A program made the position numbers and the translations under genes. Positions 1 to 7,349 of a stretch of DNA of 26,307 bases are shown here, one piece after another (positions within the stretch are counted from its first letter, which is position 1; every line of letters begins with the position of its first letter). Source of the DNA: CAMEON01 sp045643785 (GTDB lineage Bacteria; Bacillota; Clostridia; Oscillospirales; CAG-272). Location of the stretch: assembly GCA_045643785.1 (NCBI GenBank), contig JAZRFR010000229.1:1-26307 (forward strand), read 5' to 3'. A model generated the notes under the pieces. The model searched no databases. It had not been told where the DNA came from and saw only the letters and a program-made list of their open reading frames with translations.

Positions 1-71
1 CAAAAAGGTTCTTGGCCGCCGGAGGCCGCTCTCTCGCTCCCCTATAAACCCAAATTTGACAGTCGGATCGA
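1..71. other. Left edge, no gene seen
   Basis: No coding region is supported here. On the minus strand, downstream of the EpsG-like gene, a short GGCC/GGCC self-pairing is followed a few bases later by a run of five Ts, so a weak terminator for that gene is possible but not convincing. Confidence 0.3.
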
Positions 72-1133
72 TCAGGCATAGCGGAACACGTAGGGGAATA
101 CGTTGAGGTCATCGTCGCCCAAGTGTCCCTGAAGGAAAAACAGAATCGTGAAGAATACCACCATCACGATTACCGACACCCGCGCCGCGAAGCTCCACAC
201 GGGTTTCGCCCGCCGCGCAATTTTGGGAATCAGGATGGGGATAAACAGGAGAAAATAGTAGTTGACCCGCATGGCCAGGGTATGTACGGGAGCAAAGCAT
301 TGCAGAAAAACCGCAAGGATCAGCATGTTCCGCAAAGCGTAGGTATCGTCGTCCATCTGCTTCCCATCGGGGATCACAAAGGAGTAGACAGTCAGCAAAG
401 CCAGCAGGATCAGCACGGCGTATGCGCCCGTATCCGACATGGGATAGTCCTCTTCCCCCGCCAGTACCATCAGAAAGCGGAAGATGGGCTTGTTGAACAG
501 AAGCACCAGCAGGAAAGCGGGAGGCAGTACGTATACCCATTTGCGGGATAGGCGCAGACGGTACAGCGGGTAGATGAGCGCGATCACGATACCCGAGCGG
601 TGAAACAGAAAAGTCAGAAGCACCGTCAGGATAAACCATCCCCATTTTTTGTGCTTCGCGCAGTACCAGGCGGGAATCACGAACGCCATGGCCAAAATCT
701 GTCGAAGCCCCGAGAAATACATGGTAAAGGGCGCAACGGTCACAAACAGCGCGATCGTCAGGGGCGCGGATTCGCTCTCCCGCCCATAGAAAAACCAGAT
801 CCCGCCCAAAGACAGAACCGAAACCATGCTCAAAAAGATCCCGAAATCAGAGGTGACCGTCCGCAAGGCTTTTTGAAACAGGTAGTACCCCACGTCCTCG
901 CCGGAACGCCATATTTCCGACCAGTCGGTATGGGCCGATTCGGCAAACTTCAACTCGTACCGCACAAGATCCGTACCGCATGTCACGTCGCGTAAGGCAA
1001 GCAACGCGATCAAAATCACAAAGAACGCCGAGACCGTCATTTTCCGGGCAAAACCGTTGTCCTCGTAGCGCTTTTGCAGTAAGATCAGCCACAGGCCATA
1101 CGGAATCGCGATCATGACGTAGTATGGCCACAT
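72..1133 (-). CDS. EpsG-family polysaccharide membrane protein
   Basis: A polytopic membrane protein of 353 residues with about ten hydrophobic segments, beginning MWPYYVMIAIPYGLW. The helix pattern, the early DxRY-like stretch (TDLVRYELKF) and the SGLRQILAMAF motif are typical of the EpsG/Wzy-like family, whose members act in the cytoplasmic membrane in assembly or polymerisation of exopolysaccharide repeat units. The internal ATG at 1133 is chosen over an upstream ATG at 1187 because a G-rich ribosome site (GGGGGGGA) lies 6 bases before it. A TTGACA-N17-TAAGAT promoter lies just upstream. No other polysaccharide genes are visible in the window, so the locus may continue to the left. The substrate is unknown. 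Confidence 0.8.
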   Translation of the reverse strand: MWPYYVMIAIPYGLWLILLQKRYEDNGFARKMTVSAFFVILIALLALRDVTCGTDLVRYELKFAESAHTDWSEIWRSGEDVGYYLFQKALRTVTSDFGIFLSMVSVLSLGGIWFFYGRESESAPLTIALFVTVAPFTMYFSGLRQILAMAFVIPAWYCAKHKKWGWFILTVLLTFLFHRSGIVIALIYPLYRLRLSRKWVYVLPPAFLLVLLFNKPIFRFLMVLAGEEDYPMSDTGAYAVLILLALLTVYSFVIPDGKQMDDDTYALRNMLILAVFLQCFAPVHTLAMRVNYYFLLFIPILIPKIARRAKPVWSFAARVSVIVMVVFFTILFFLQGHLGDDDLNVFPYVFRYA

Positions 1134-1189
1134 ACCAATCCCCCCACAGGAGCCGTTTCCTTGGCTCACCCTTCGATTTTTCTGCATTT

Positions 1190-1218
1190 ATCTTACCATA
1201 TTTCGCCATATTTGTCAA
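1190..1218 (-). promoter_or_regulatory. Promoter of EpsG-like gene
   Basis: On the minus strand TTGACA (1218-1213) is followed after 17 bases by TAAGAT (1195-1190), a good sigma-A match. It lies about 57 bases before the chosen start codon, which supports a start at 1133 rather than 1187: the upstream ATG would lie within a few bases of the transcription start. Confidence 0.7.
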
Positions 1219-1317
1219 TACGCAACCCGCCTCCAAGCCGAACCGCGCGGAAGTTTTTCGCCCACACACGGTCAAGCATATGGAGCCAACCGCCCCCGCA
1301 TTCCATAACGAAAGGCC

Positions 1318-1349
1318 GAGCCGTATGCCTGTGATCAAGCATACGGCTC
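1318..1349. terminator. Terminator after lipoprotein gene, probably bidirectional
   Basis: A perfect 11-bp stem GAGCCGTATGC/GCATACGGCTC with a 10-base loop sits 17 bases past the stop of the minus-strand lipoprotein gene. On the plus strand it runs into CTTTTT; on the minus strand into CCTTTC, so the T-run is weaker in the direction that matters. Confidence 0.7.
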
Positions 1350-1365
1350 AGCCTTTTTCGCTTCG

Positions 1366-3060
1366 TCAATACGACAGTTCCAGATATATGACGCCGACAT
1401 CCGTCAAATAGCTCATGCCCCACGACAGGGATATGTCGTGCTTGTTGACCCACGCCCGCACCAGTCGGTCCAGGGTTTCTTCATCGAGGATGGCCTCGAA
1501 TTGCTCAAGCCGTTCAAACTTGATGTAAATGACGGTATCCTTCCCGTAATAGGCATCCAAGATCCTCAAAAACTCGGCTTCCTCATCCTCATGGGCTTCC
1601 ACGTAGCAGTCCTTCACGGCAAACAGGCTCATGTCCATCTTGTGGCACGCGGGTATGTTCCACTCATCCCAAAAAGCATCCGGGGTGTGGTCGGAAAACT
1701 CATCCGTGCTCACGTGGAAATACGCATACACGGTGGGGCTGTCTTCTCCGTCGTCCCACGTTACGTCACTCCAGTAGTAGCTGCCGTTGAAATTGGTGAT
1801 ATTCCAGGAATGGGGCTCGTTATGGGGGCCCGCCACTCCCGTGATCATGTAATTCTCCACACCGACCGCCCACATACACAGCTGGTAGGCGTTGGAGTAG
1901 CCCTGACATCTGGCCCGTCCAACCAAAAGCGGCCCCAGACTGCTTCCCTCGTGGGGATTGACGGCGTCCGAGGTTTGCGCCTCGTAGGTGGTTCTGTCAA
2001 TGATGAGATCGTACACGAACTTACTCTTTTCCCAATCCGTCATATCACGGGTGATCTCATTCAGCTCTTTCAGAAAGTCAAACAGCGCGACGCAATAGCC
2101 TTCATACTCCGCCGCCGTCATGATGAGTTGGAACTTCAGCTCGTCATCGCCCCGCCACCATCTCTTCATGTCGTTCGTCGACAGCTGAACCAGCTCGGGA
2201 CAGCAGTAGTACAAGAACGAGGAGATCTCCTCCGAATCCTCTGCCGCGTTCGTCATGGCGTGGGGGAGCTCAATGAAATCCGCCTCGCCCTCCAGAAGGG
2301 CGTTATAGACGGCAACGATATTCTCCTGCTGTGCTTTCGACAGTTGCCCAAAGAAATACCGATCCTCCAGCGGGATCAACAGAGAAAAATCGCAGTATCG
2401 GCAGCTGTGGAACAGCTTGCATCCTTCTTTGTTGCAGGCCGTATCCCCGTGAATGCTGTAATCATGATCGACAGCCTCCAACACTTCCCTTTCAAATTCA
2501 CCGCAAGCGCAGGTGCGCTTCTTCTCACCGCTTGCACTGCAGGTGGCCTCCTTGACTGTCCTCCAGGCGCTCCACGTGTGGGTATGGTCAGCCTCGGGCG
2601 TTTCAGCCTCAACGGGAGCCGTTTCCCTCGGCTCGCTTTCTGCGGGGGCGGTTTCGGCAGGCTTGGTCTCAACCGGGTTGATCTCAATCGGCTCGGTTTC
2701 TATGGGCTTCGTTTCGACGGAAAGGGTCTCTGTGGAATCCGTCTCCGCAGGAGAGGTCTCCGCAGGAGCGGTCTCCGCAGGAGAGGTCTCCGCAGGAGCG
2801 GTCTCCGCGGAAGAACTCTCGTCGAGGGACGTCTCCGTCCCGTGGGTCTCGACCGAAGCGGTCTCCGTCGGATCGGTTTCGGGCACCTCCGTATTCGGAT
2901 CCGTCGGTTCGGCGGGATTCGTAACGAGGGGCTTATCTGCAACGGCCGACGTTTCGGTTCTGCCTGCATCGGCGACAGGCTCGTCGAACAAGAAATCGCA
3001 AGCCGCCAAGGAAATGATCAGGATCGCCAGAACCGTCGCCAAAAGAAATATTCTTTTCAT
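1366..3060 (-). CDS. Transglutaminase-like surface lipoprotein
   Basis: A 564-residue secreted lipoprotein. The N-terminus is a lipoprotein signal peptide with lipobox LAAC and acylated Cys21. Residues about 33-158 are a Thr/Glu/Pro/Ser-rich spacer built from ETxPAETS-like repeats, probably a cell-wall spanning stalk. Residues about 160-228 contain a Cys/His-rich stretch (HTHTWSAW...C...CAC...C..C) of the kind seen in many clostridial surface proteins. The C-terminal half holds a transglutaminase-like domain with the expected triad order: Cys385 in ARCQGYS, His417 in PHSWN and Asp432 in WSDVTWDD. Members of this fold act as proteases, peptidases or crosslinkers; the substrate cannot be told. 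The start has a good ribosome site (AAAGGAAG). It follows the hydrolase gene by 103 bases, so the two may be co-transcribed. Confidence 0.85.
   Translation of the reverse strand: MKRIFLLATVLAILIISLAACDFLFDEPVADAGRTETSAVADKPLVTNPAEPTDPNTEVPETDPTETASVETHGTETSLDESSSAETAPAETSPAETAPAETSPAETDSTETLSVETKPIETEPIEINPVETKPAETAPAESEPRETAPVEAETPEADHTHTWSAWRTVKEATCSASGEKKRTCACGEFEREVLEAVDHDYSIHGDTACNKEGCKLFHSCRYCDFSLLIPLEDRYFFGQLSKAQQENIVAVYNALLEGEADFIELPHAMTNAAEDSEEISSFLYYCCPELVQLSTNDMKRWWRGDDELKFQLIMTAAEYEGYCVALFDFLKELNEITRDMTDWEKSKFVYDLIIDRTTYEAQTSDAVNPHEGSSLGPLLVGRARCQGYSNAYQLCMWAVGVENYMITGVAGPHNEPHSWNITNFNGSYYWSDVTWDDGEDSPTVYAYFHVSTDEFSDHTPDAFWDEWNIPACHKMDMSLFAVKDCYVEAHEDEEAEFLRILDAYYGKDTVIYIKFERLEQFEAILDEETLDRLVRAWVNKHDISLSWGMSYLTDVGVIYLELSY
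2741..2815 (-). repeat. 15-bp tandem repeat in lipoprotein stalk
   Basis: Five 15-base units in a row. The first four alternate exactly between GTCTCCGCAGGAGAG and GTCTCCGCAGGAGCG on the plus strand, forming two perfect 30-base periods, and the fifth is degenerate. The period is a multiple of three, so slippage would lengthen or shorten the stalk without breaking the frame. Confidence 0.85.
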
Positions 3061-3163
3061 GATGACTTCCTTTCTGCAGGCATGCTTTTCGCCTGCGCGG
3101 GTTATTCTTTGCGCGTCAGCACGCCGAGGGACATGCGGTTCAAGGCTATCCCCTTCCCGACGT

Positions 3164-4123
3164 TTATGCCTCCAACGCTTCGTATATCTTTGCCCAAACG
3201 GCCTCGTCCTGGGCGGTCATTCTATCCCAATCGAAGGATGCAACGAAGGCGGCCTTCTCCTCTTTCGTAGCGTTTTTCTTACGGGCGAGCTTGGCTCTTG
3301 CCTTCCCGAATTCCCCGAGATACGCCACGGCATCCTCGGTGTAGTTGGGGTTGTGCCCCTTTCCCGTGACGAGCAGGAAACGGATATTCTCCCTGCCCTC
3401 CAGACCCGCCTTGAGTATGTCGTAATGCTTCCGACTGCAGAGCCGATCGTTGTCGGAGTAGATGAGCAGAACCTTGGCCTTGGATTTTTGCAAGGACTCC
3501 ACGGCGTTGTAGGCCACGAACACAGGGTTGGATTGCCGCTCCAAAGCCATAATGGGCTTGCGGTAGCCCTTCATGAGACCCGCGAAGAAGGAATTGACCA
3601 GCTCCTCCACCGACACGAAGCCCGATAGCACCACCACGTGGGAGATCTCGGGATGGATGGCGGAGATATTCAGCGTGGAGAAGCCGCCCCAGCTGTGTCC
3701 TACGACCGAAAGATCCAGCCCCGCAAAGCGCCCGTCGGCTTTGACGGCGTTGAGGCAATCGTTGAGATCGCACAGGGATTGGGCCATACCGTTAGGGGAC
3801 GCACCGCCCGACTCCATACAGCCCGTGTGGTCGTAGGCGAGGACGGTGTAGCCCCGACGGCAGAGCATCTCGATCTCCTTCATATAGGCGCGATGACCGC
3901 CGCCGAAGCCATGGTCGAATATCACGAGCCGACCGGGGATGGGGTCGTCATAGTGATAGATATATCCCTGCAGAGTGTGCCCCGCCGAAGCGGTAAAGGC
4001 ATAGGGCTCTTTGTAAAGCCCCGCAAAATCCTCCGCGGCGTAGTAGAAAACCGTCTCGACGTCATCGCAACGGGTGTGCATCATGCCCTTGTAGGCATTC
4101 AGGATCTGTTTTTCAAAAAACAT
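3164..4123 (-). CDS. Alpha/beta-fold hydrolase
   Basis: A 319-residue soluble serine hydrolase. The nucleophile elbow is GHSWGG with Ser144. An HGFGGG motif at 71-76 fits the oxyanion-hole strand. The acid is probably Asp224 or Asp226 in YSDNDRL, and the base His257 in GKGHNPN. The order and spacing fit the alpha/beta hydrolase superfamily (acyl-peptidase or esterase-like branch); the substrate is not predictable. The stretch after residue 270 is Lys/Ala-rich and beyond the usual fold. A GGGAGG ribosome site precedes the start, and the gene begins 21 bases after the rhodanese gene, so both are likely one transcript. Confidence 0.85.
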   Translation of the reverse strand: MFFEKQILNAYKGMMHTRCDDVETVFYYAAEDFAGLYKEPYAFTASAGHTLQGYIYHYDDPIPGRLVIFDHGFGGGHRAYMKEIEMLCRRGYTVLAYDHTGCMESGGASPNGMAQSLCDLNDCLNAVKADGRFAGLDLSVVGHSWGGFSTLNISAIHPEISHVVVLSGFVSVEELVNSFFAGLMKGYRKPIMALERQSNPVFVAYNAVESLQKSKAKVLLIYSDNDRLCSRKHYDILKAGLEGRENIRFLLVTGKGHNPNYTEDAVAYLGEFGKARAKLARKKNATKEEKAAFVASFDWDRMTAQDEAVWAKIYEALEA

Positions 4124-4144
4124 ACGTAAACCTCCCTATAAGCA

Positions 4145-4531
4145 TCAATGGTGTTGAATCTCGCCCTTCCAATCGATTATGCCGCCAAACTCCACGATGT
4201 TGGTGTAGCCCAGCTTGACCAGCTTCCCTGCCGCCTCTTTACTGCGGCGGCCGCTGCGGCAGTATATCAGAATGAGCTGTCCCTTGTTCGGCAGTTCGGG
4301 AATATCCGCCGTGCCGATGGTTTCGTTGGGCACGTTGATGGCGTTCGGAATATGACCCGCGGCGAATTCATCGGGTCTTCTCACGTCCAGAATGACGTAG
4401 CCGCTCTCCTGCTCCATCATGGCTACAGCCTCGTCCATGGAGATTTGGCGGTAGGTGTTCGTCGGGGCTTGCGGTGCAACACACCCCGAAAACAGGAGGG
4501 TGGATAGTAATATCGGTATCAGCTTTTTCAT
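4145..4531 (-). CDS. Rhodanese-like lipoprotein
   Basis: A 128-residue single-domain rhodanese exported as a lipoprotein. The signal peptide ends in lipobox FSGC with Cys17. The rhodanese domain covers about 28-124, with the entry motif ILDVRRPDEFAAGHIPNAINVP and active-site loop CRSGRRS, in which Cys91 is the sulfur-carrying residue. Such exported rhodaneses are thought to handle sulfane sulfur or redox at the membrane surface. I chose the ATG at 4531 because the upstream in-frame ATG at 4537 is only one base from the GGGGAGA ribosome site. It is first in a probable operon with the hydrolase and perhaps the lipoprotein. Confidence 0.9.
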   Translation of the reverse strand: MKKLIPILLSTLLFSGCVAPQAPTNTYRQISMDEAVAMMEQESGYVILDVRRPDEFAAGHIPNAINVPNETIGTADIPELPNKGQLILIYCRSGRRSKEAAGKLVKLGYTNIVEFGGIIDWKGEIQHH

Positions 4532-4589
4532 GATCATTCTCCCCGTCAGATATAGCGGTCACTCCTTTGGGTTCATTGTGTTCCACTTC

Positions 4590-4618
4590 ATTATAGCAAA
4601 AACGCAGGGCTTTGTCAA
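4590..4618 (-). promoter_or_regulatory. Promoter of rhodanese operon
   Basis: On the minus strand TTGACA (4618-4613), 17-base spacer, TATAAT (4595-4590): a near-perfect sigma-A promoter 59 bases before the rhodanese start. It is divergent from the GNAT promoter. Confidence 0.8.
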
Positions 4619-4664
4619 TGTTTTTCGGAACACTTCCTTTTTCTCTCCCAAGTCTTTTTCGCTC

Positions 4665-4693
4665 TTGCTTTATTTTGCTTTCTGTGGTATAAT
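4665..4693 (+). promoter_or_regulatory. Promoter of GNAT gene
   Basis: TTGCTT (4665-4670), 17-base spacer ending in TGTGG, then TATAAT (4688-4693). The start codon follows about 44 bases later. Confidence 0.75.
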
Positions 4694-4736
4694 ATTCCCA
4701 CAAGCCTCCCGCTTGAATACAAGTAAGGATATAACT

Positions 4737-5411
4737 ATGGAAAATATCACCATCCGTCTCGAAACTCCCGCCGACTACCGCGCTGTGGAGGAGCTGACCC
4801 GCGAAGCCTTCTGGAACGTCTACGTCCCCGGCGCGTCGGAGCATTACTATGTTCACATGATGCGCTCCCACCCCGACTTCATCCCCGAACTCGCGTTCGT
4901 TCTTGAAAAGGGCGGCGCAAGTCCGACAGAACCGGCTGAGATCATCGGCAATATCATGTACACCAAGGCGTGGTTGGAGGACGAGAACGGCGCACGCAAG
5001 GAGATCCTTTCCTTCGGGCCCCTGTGCGTTTCTCCCAAGTACCAGCGTCAAAAGCTCGGTAAGATCCTCATCGAGCATTCCTTTGAAGTAGCAAAAGAAA
5101 TGGGCTACGACGTCAACATCAACTTCGGTAACCCCGGCAACTACGTCAGCCGCGGCTTCGTGAGCTGTAAAAAGAAGAACGTCAGCTTTGTGGTGGATGG
5201 CAACTTCCCCACCGCCCTGCTGGTGGCCGAGCTTGTCCCCGGCGCACTGGACGGCCACAAGTGGATGTATATTCCCTCGACCGCCGCTGACTGCTGTGAG
5301 GACACCGCCGCCGTAGAGGCCTTCGACGCTACCTTCCCGCCCAAGGAAAAGGCATGGGCGCCCAGCCAGGAGGAATTCTACATCTACCGTCATTCTTCGG
5401 TGGTGCGGTAA
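4737..5411 (+). CDS. GNAT-family N-acetyltransferase (YhbS-like)
   Basis: A 224-residue acetyltransferase. The start ATG at 4737 has an AAGGAT ribosome site and a matching promoter; the longer open frame upstream crosses the promoter and is not coding. The N-terminal TIRLETPADYRAVEELTREAF is the usual opening of YhbS-like GNAT proteins. The acetyl-CoA binding motif A is the run LCVSPKYQRQKLGKILIEH near residues 99-118, which follows the Q/R-x-x-G-x-G/A pattern. The C-terminal third (from about 150) has Cys- and Trp-containing segments outside the core fold. The substrate is unknown. It is monocistronic, with a hairpin right after the stop. Confidence 0.88.
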   Translation: MENITIRLETPADYRAVEELTREAFWNVYVPGASEHYYVHMMRSHPDFIPELAFVLEKGGASPTEPAEIIGNIMYTKAWLEDENGARKEILSFGPLCVSPKYQRQKLGKILIEHSFEVAKEMGYDVNINFGNPGNYVSRGFVSCKKKNVSFVVDGNFPTALLVAELVPGALDGHKWMYIPSTAADCCEDTAAVEAFDATFPPKEKAWAPSQEEFYIYRHSSVVR

Positions 5412-5412
5412 C

Positions 5413-5440
5413 AAAAAAACCACGCGACAAACGCGTGGTT
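5413..5440 (-). terminator. Terminator between GNAT and DUF6514-like genes
   Basis: A perfect 9-bp stem AACCACGCG/CGCGTGGTT with a 5-base loop. On the minus strand it runs into seven Ts, so it ends the DUF6514-like transcript; on the plus strand, after the GNAT stop, there is no T-run. Confidence 0.75.
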
Positions 5441-5482
5441 GATGAAGCGGACAGCCGTTTTCGCCCCTGCGCCGACCTCCCC

Positions 5483-5800
5483 TCAATCCAGCTCCTCCAG
5501 CACGTCGCGGAGGGCGCAGGGTGTCACGGTATGGCGCACCAGCAATGCAAAAATGCGGCGGGCGCGCATAGCATCCCCGTCGATCACGTGCAAACGGCGA
5601 GAGCCCAAGCCCGTCAATTCTACGGCGTACACAGAAGGACGGCGGCTTGCGGGCGGGGCATCCATTCTCCACAAGCGGCATACGACCCGACCGATGTCGG
5701 AGATCGCATAGCGGCTTTCGGAGATTTTATGCAGAGTCAGACGGGCGCGCGACGGCGGTTCGTCTCCGGGATCCTTGAGCGCAGAACGGGTGGTGGTCAT
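5483..5800 (-). CDS. DUF6514-like small protein
   Basis: A 105-residue soluble protein. Its second half (YAVELTGLGSRRLHVIDGDAM... then VTPCALRDVLEELD) resembles the DUF6514 family of clostridia, in which a short beta-sheet unit is followed by a conserved segment close to V-S-P-x-H-L-x-D-V-x-E-D. The function of that family is not known to me. The start has a GGGAGA ribosome site 6 bases upstream; a TATAAT (minus strand 5863-5858) lies further upstream. The gene is monocistronic and closed by the hairpin at 5413-5440. The assignment rests on remembered family features only. Confidence 0.6.
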   Translation of the reverse strand: MTTTRSALKDPGDEPPSRARLTLHKISESRYAISDIGRVVCRLWRMDAPPASRRPSVYAVELTGLGSRRLHVIDGDAMRARRIFALLVRHTVTPCALRDVLEELD

Positions 5801-6194
5801 TGATCTTCTCCCGAGTTACATATGACGTACGCGCGTTTGGCGACGCGCATCGGTTCAATTATACCACTCGCAACGCCGAGAAAAGATATACAAAATCCCC
5901 CGTTTTGTGCAACGTGCAGAGACCTTTCCCGCTCCTTGAGCCCCCATCGGCTTACCTTCGCCCCGTCATCCCCGATGTTTACGCGCCCCTGCCCCCCTCA
6001 TCCGCGCCAAAAATCGACGTCGGATTCCTTTTTTTGGTTCCCTTTCCGGAAATTACTCCTTGCCAAAATGAATATTTTCCTGTATAATAATGTTGTATAT
6101 ACGAATTTATCTCATGGAAACAACACTTGCGATCCGATTTGCCACCACCCGGGCAATCAACGGACATGCGTTATAACCGAAGCGAGGAAACATA
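5801..6194. other. Intergenic region with divergent promoters
   Basis: No gene seen in this 394-base stretch; open frames here lack ribosome sites. It holds a TATAAT for the leftward DUF6514-like gene (minus, 5863-5858, no clear -35) and a full promoter at 6060-6088 for the rightward membrane-protein gene. A run of seven Ts near 6030 has no stem before it. Confidence 0.6.
6060..6088 (+). promoter_or_regulatory. Promoter of small membrane protein gene
   Basis: TTGCCA (6060-6065), 17-base spacer, TATAAT (6083-6088). The start codon lies about 107 bases downstream, so the transcript has a longish leader, in which I see no clear structure. Confidence 0.7.
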
Positions 6195-6470
6195 ATGAAA
6201 ACCAATTATAACCTGCGCCGACGGCCACCCAAACACCGTTTGCGCTTCTCCCGCATCAGCTCCCCCGCGGGCAAACTGCTCTTGTGCGGGCATTTCCTGA
6301 TATTGCTCCCTCTCTGCGAGTATGCCGCCCGACTCGCGGCAGGCTCGGCCGAGCATCTTCTCTATCTGGAGGCCTTCATCGGCTCTATCTCCTCCGCGGC
6401 GATCCTGTTGTGGGGCGCAGGGTTGGGACTGGATTATCTCGACTGCTATCACCGCAGGAATCACCAATGA
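6195..6470 (+). CDS. Small two-helix membrane protein
   Basis: A 91-residue protein of unknown function. An Arg/Lys-rich N-terminus (residues 1-25) is followed by two hydrophobic stretches at about 28-50 and 56-80, and a short charged tail (CYHRRNHQ). The start has a GCGAGGA ribosome site 6-7 bases upstream, and a good promoter precedes it. The positive-inside rule predicts both ends in the cytoplasm. It ends right where the operator region of the XRE gene begins, so its stop is close to that promoter. I recognise no family. Confidence 0.6.
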   Translation: MKTNYNLRRRPPKHRLRFSRISSPAGKLLLCGHFLILLPLCEYAARLAAGSAEHLLYLEAFIGSISSAAILLWGAGLGLDYLDCYHRRNHQ

Positions 6471-6544
6471 ATCACATTTTGTGATAAAAACCACTTTTTA
6501 CTTCTGCGTCCGCTATAATGAAAATATCACAAAACATGATATTT
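6471..6544 (+). promoter_or_regulatory. Promoter and paired operators of XRE gene
   Basis: TATAAT at 6514-6519 is flanked by two related palindromes. The one at 6471-6485 reads, on the minus strand, ATCACAAAATGTGAT; the one at 6526-6540 reads, on the plus strand, ATCACAAAACATGAT, differing at two positions and embedded in AAATATCA...TGATATTT. Two inverted copies around the -10 box, just before an XRE gene, are what autoregulation looks like. Confidence 0.6.
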
Positions 6545-6557
6545 TCGGAGGATACGT

Positions 6558-6773
6558 ATGCGATTGAAGGACATCCGTGAGGATCGGGACCTGACCCAGC
6601 GGGAGGTAGCCGACTACCTGCACATACGGCAGAACACCTATTCCCAGTATGAAAACGGCCAGAGAGGCTTGCCCATTGATACCCTCATCAAGCTGGCCAG
6701 GTATTTCGCCGTGTCCACCGACTACATTCTGGGGCTCACCGATGACGATCGCCCCTATCCGCCTGCAACCTGA
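6558..6773 (+). CDS. XRE-family transcriptional regulator (left flank)
   Basis: A 71-residue protein that is essentially one HTH_3 (Cro/CI-type) domain: RLKDIREDRDLTQREVADYL, recognition helix around QNTYSQYENGQRG, and the usual ending LARYFAVSTDYILGLTDD. It has a GGAGGA ribosome site and sits below a promoter bracketed by two matching palindromes, which are its probable binding sites. It lies just left of the mobile element end and belongs to the host flank. The XRE gene right of the element (25786) is of the same type. Confidence 0.92.
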   Translation: MRLKDIREDRDLTQREVADYLHIRQNTYSQYENGQRGLPIDTLIKLARYFAVSTDYILGLTDDDRPYPPAT

Positions 6774-6781
6774 ATTCGTGG

Positions 6782-6807
6782 CCCGCGGCGTAAGCCGCGG
6801 GTTGTTT
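6782..6807 (+). terminator. Terminator of left XRE gene
   Basis: A perfect 8-bp GC stem CCCGCGGC/GCCGCGGG with a GTAA loop, followed by TTGTTT. It lies 9 bases after the XRE stop and about 16 bases before the target duplication, which shows that the element entered intergenic DNA. Confidence 0.75.
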
Positions 6808-6822
6808 CGGCCCGAAGCGTAC

Positions 6823-6830
6823 CCTTTAGG
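6823..6830 (+). repeat. Left copy of apparent 8-bp target duplication
   Basis: CCTTTAGG here matches CCTTTAGG at 25691-25698 in direct orientation. Because the target is itself nearly palindromic, duplications of 4, 6, 8 or 10 bases all fit with correspondingly shifted ends; 8 is chosen because IS1595-family elements typically make 8-bp duplications. Confidence 0.6.
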
Positions 6831-6870
6831 GGCTGTATTCTATAATTGGGTACCTGCTAAATTTGTTAAT
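6831..6870 (+). repeat. Left terminal inverted repeat
   Basis: Begins GGCTGTATTCTATAA, then a 2-base difference, then GGGTACC, then a looser AT-rich stretch. The complement of 25690-25651 begins with the same 15 bases and the same GGGTACC at the same spacing. The 10 bases outside each end (CCCTTTAGGG) are also shared, as target duplication. Confidence 0.85.
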
Positions 6871-6980
6871 AATTTAAGTGAACCAATACAAAAAACTAAA
6901 CATGTGCTTCTTTTTGTCAAAGAGAATGCCGCAAAATTGACATATAGTGCCTACCCAGCGTTTTGCACACGAAACTACCA

Positions 6981-7018
6981 AGTTATATCTCATAGGGTTA
7001 TGAGATATAACTTTTTTT
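6981..7018 (+). terminator. Left inner terminator
   Basis: A 14-bp AT-rich stem (AGTTATATCTCATA paired with its complement) with a 4-base loop, followed by seven Ts on the plus strand. It stands 150 bases inside the left end and would stop transcripts entering from the XRE side. Confidence 0.8.
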
Positions 7019-7283
7019 GATTCAAAAACTCCTTATACGACAACGCTTTTTGTATCTCATTACGTTTTTGGAAAGTCTATATAGTGGCAATGACGATACA
7101 ATGGTTGGCAGTCAGCTTGGAAACTTCCTTCAACGGCGAGAACGCTTATCTTCATCGCCATGTTGAATAACTTGTCTTGGGGAGCGCGACTGTGCTCATT
7201 GCACAGATGCAGAATAGGCATTGAACACCCGCCATGCGGGCATTTTTATGCACAAAAAGGGGCGCTGATTTCACATCGCCCTC
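7019..7283 (+). other. Leader region without a clear gene, possible small RNA
   Basis: No gene with a ribosome site is visible; a 26-codon frame at 7090 lacks one. The stretch contains a hairpin CTGTGC/GCACAG at 7190-7206 and then a terminator-like hairpin CCCGC/GCGGG at 7228-7240 followed by CATTTTTAT. A terminator without a gene before it hints at a short RNA between 7020 and 7247, but I found no convincing promoter. Confidence 0.35.
7228..7247 (+). terminator. Terminator upstream of the HTH/HNH/DDE operon
   Basis: Stem CCCGC/GCGGG with a 3-base loop and five Ts after it. It isolates the operon promoter at 7284 from upstream transcription. Confidence 0.6.
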
Positions 7284-7312
7284 TTGACAAATAGTGGTGT
7301 TAATGGTACAAT
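7284..7312 (+). promoter_or_regulatory. Promoter of the HTH/HNH/DDE/YopX operon
   Basis: TTGACA (7284-7289), 17-base spacer, TACAAT (7307-7312), followed by ATAGA. The stretch from within the spacer through the -10 box follows GTGGyGTTwATGGTAyAAT, the same pattern as the promoter of the right-end transposase (25413-25441), which suggests a shared regulator. Confidence 0.85.
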
Positions 7313-7349
7313 ATAGAAAAGCATTTTTGTTTATGCGGAGGAAAGTATT

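Noticed and set aside
1438..3270. 610-codon plus-strand open frame opposite the lipoprotein gene
   Set aside because: It arises from the repetitive, GC-rich stalk coding; the product is low-complexity Arg/Leu/Gly, there is no ribosome site, and the minus-strand product has a lipobox and a catalytic triad.
4368..5681. 437-codon minus-strand open frame across the GNAT gene
   Set aside because: It crosses two convincing genes, two promoters and the terminator at 5413, and its product resembles no protein family.
6890..6925. Outward-facing TTGACA near the left end on the minus strand
   Set aside because: No -10 box at a proper distance; the best candidate TAGTTT is poor.
7090..7170. 26-codon open frame in the left leader
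   Set aside because: No ribosome site and no clear promoter.
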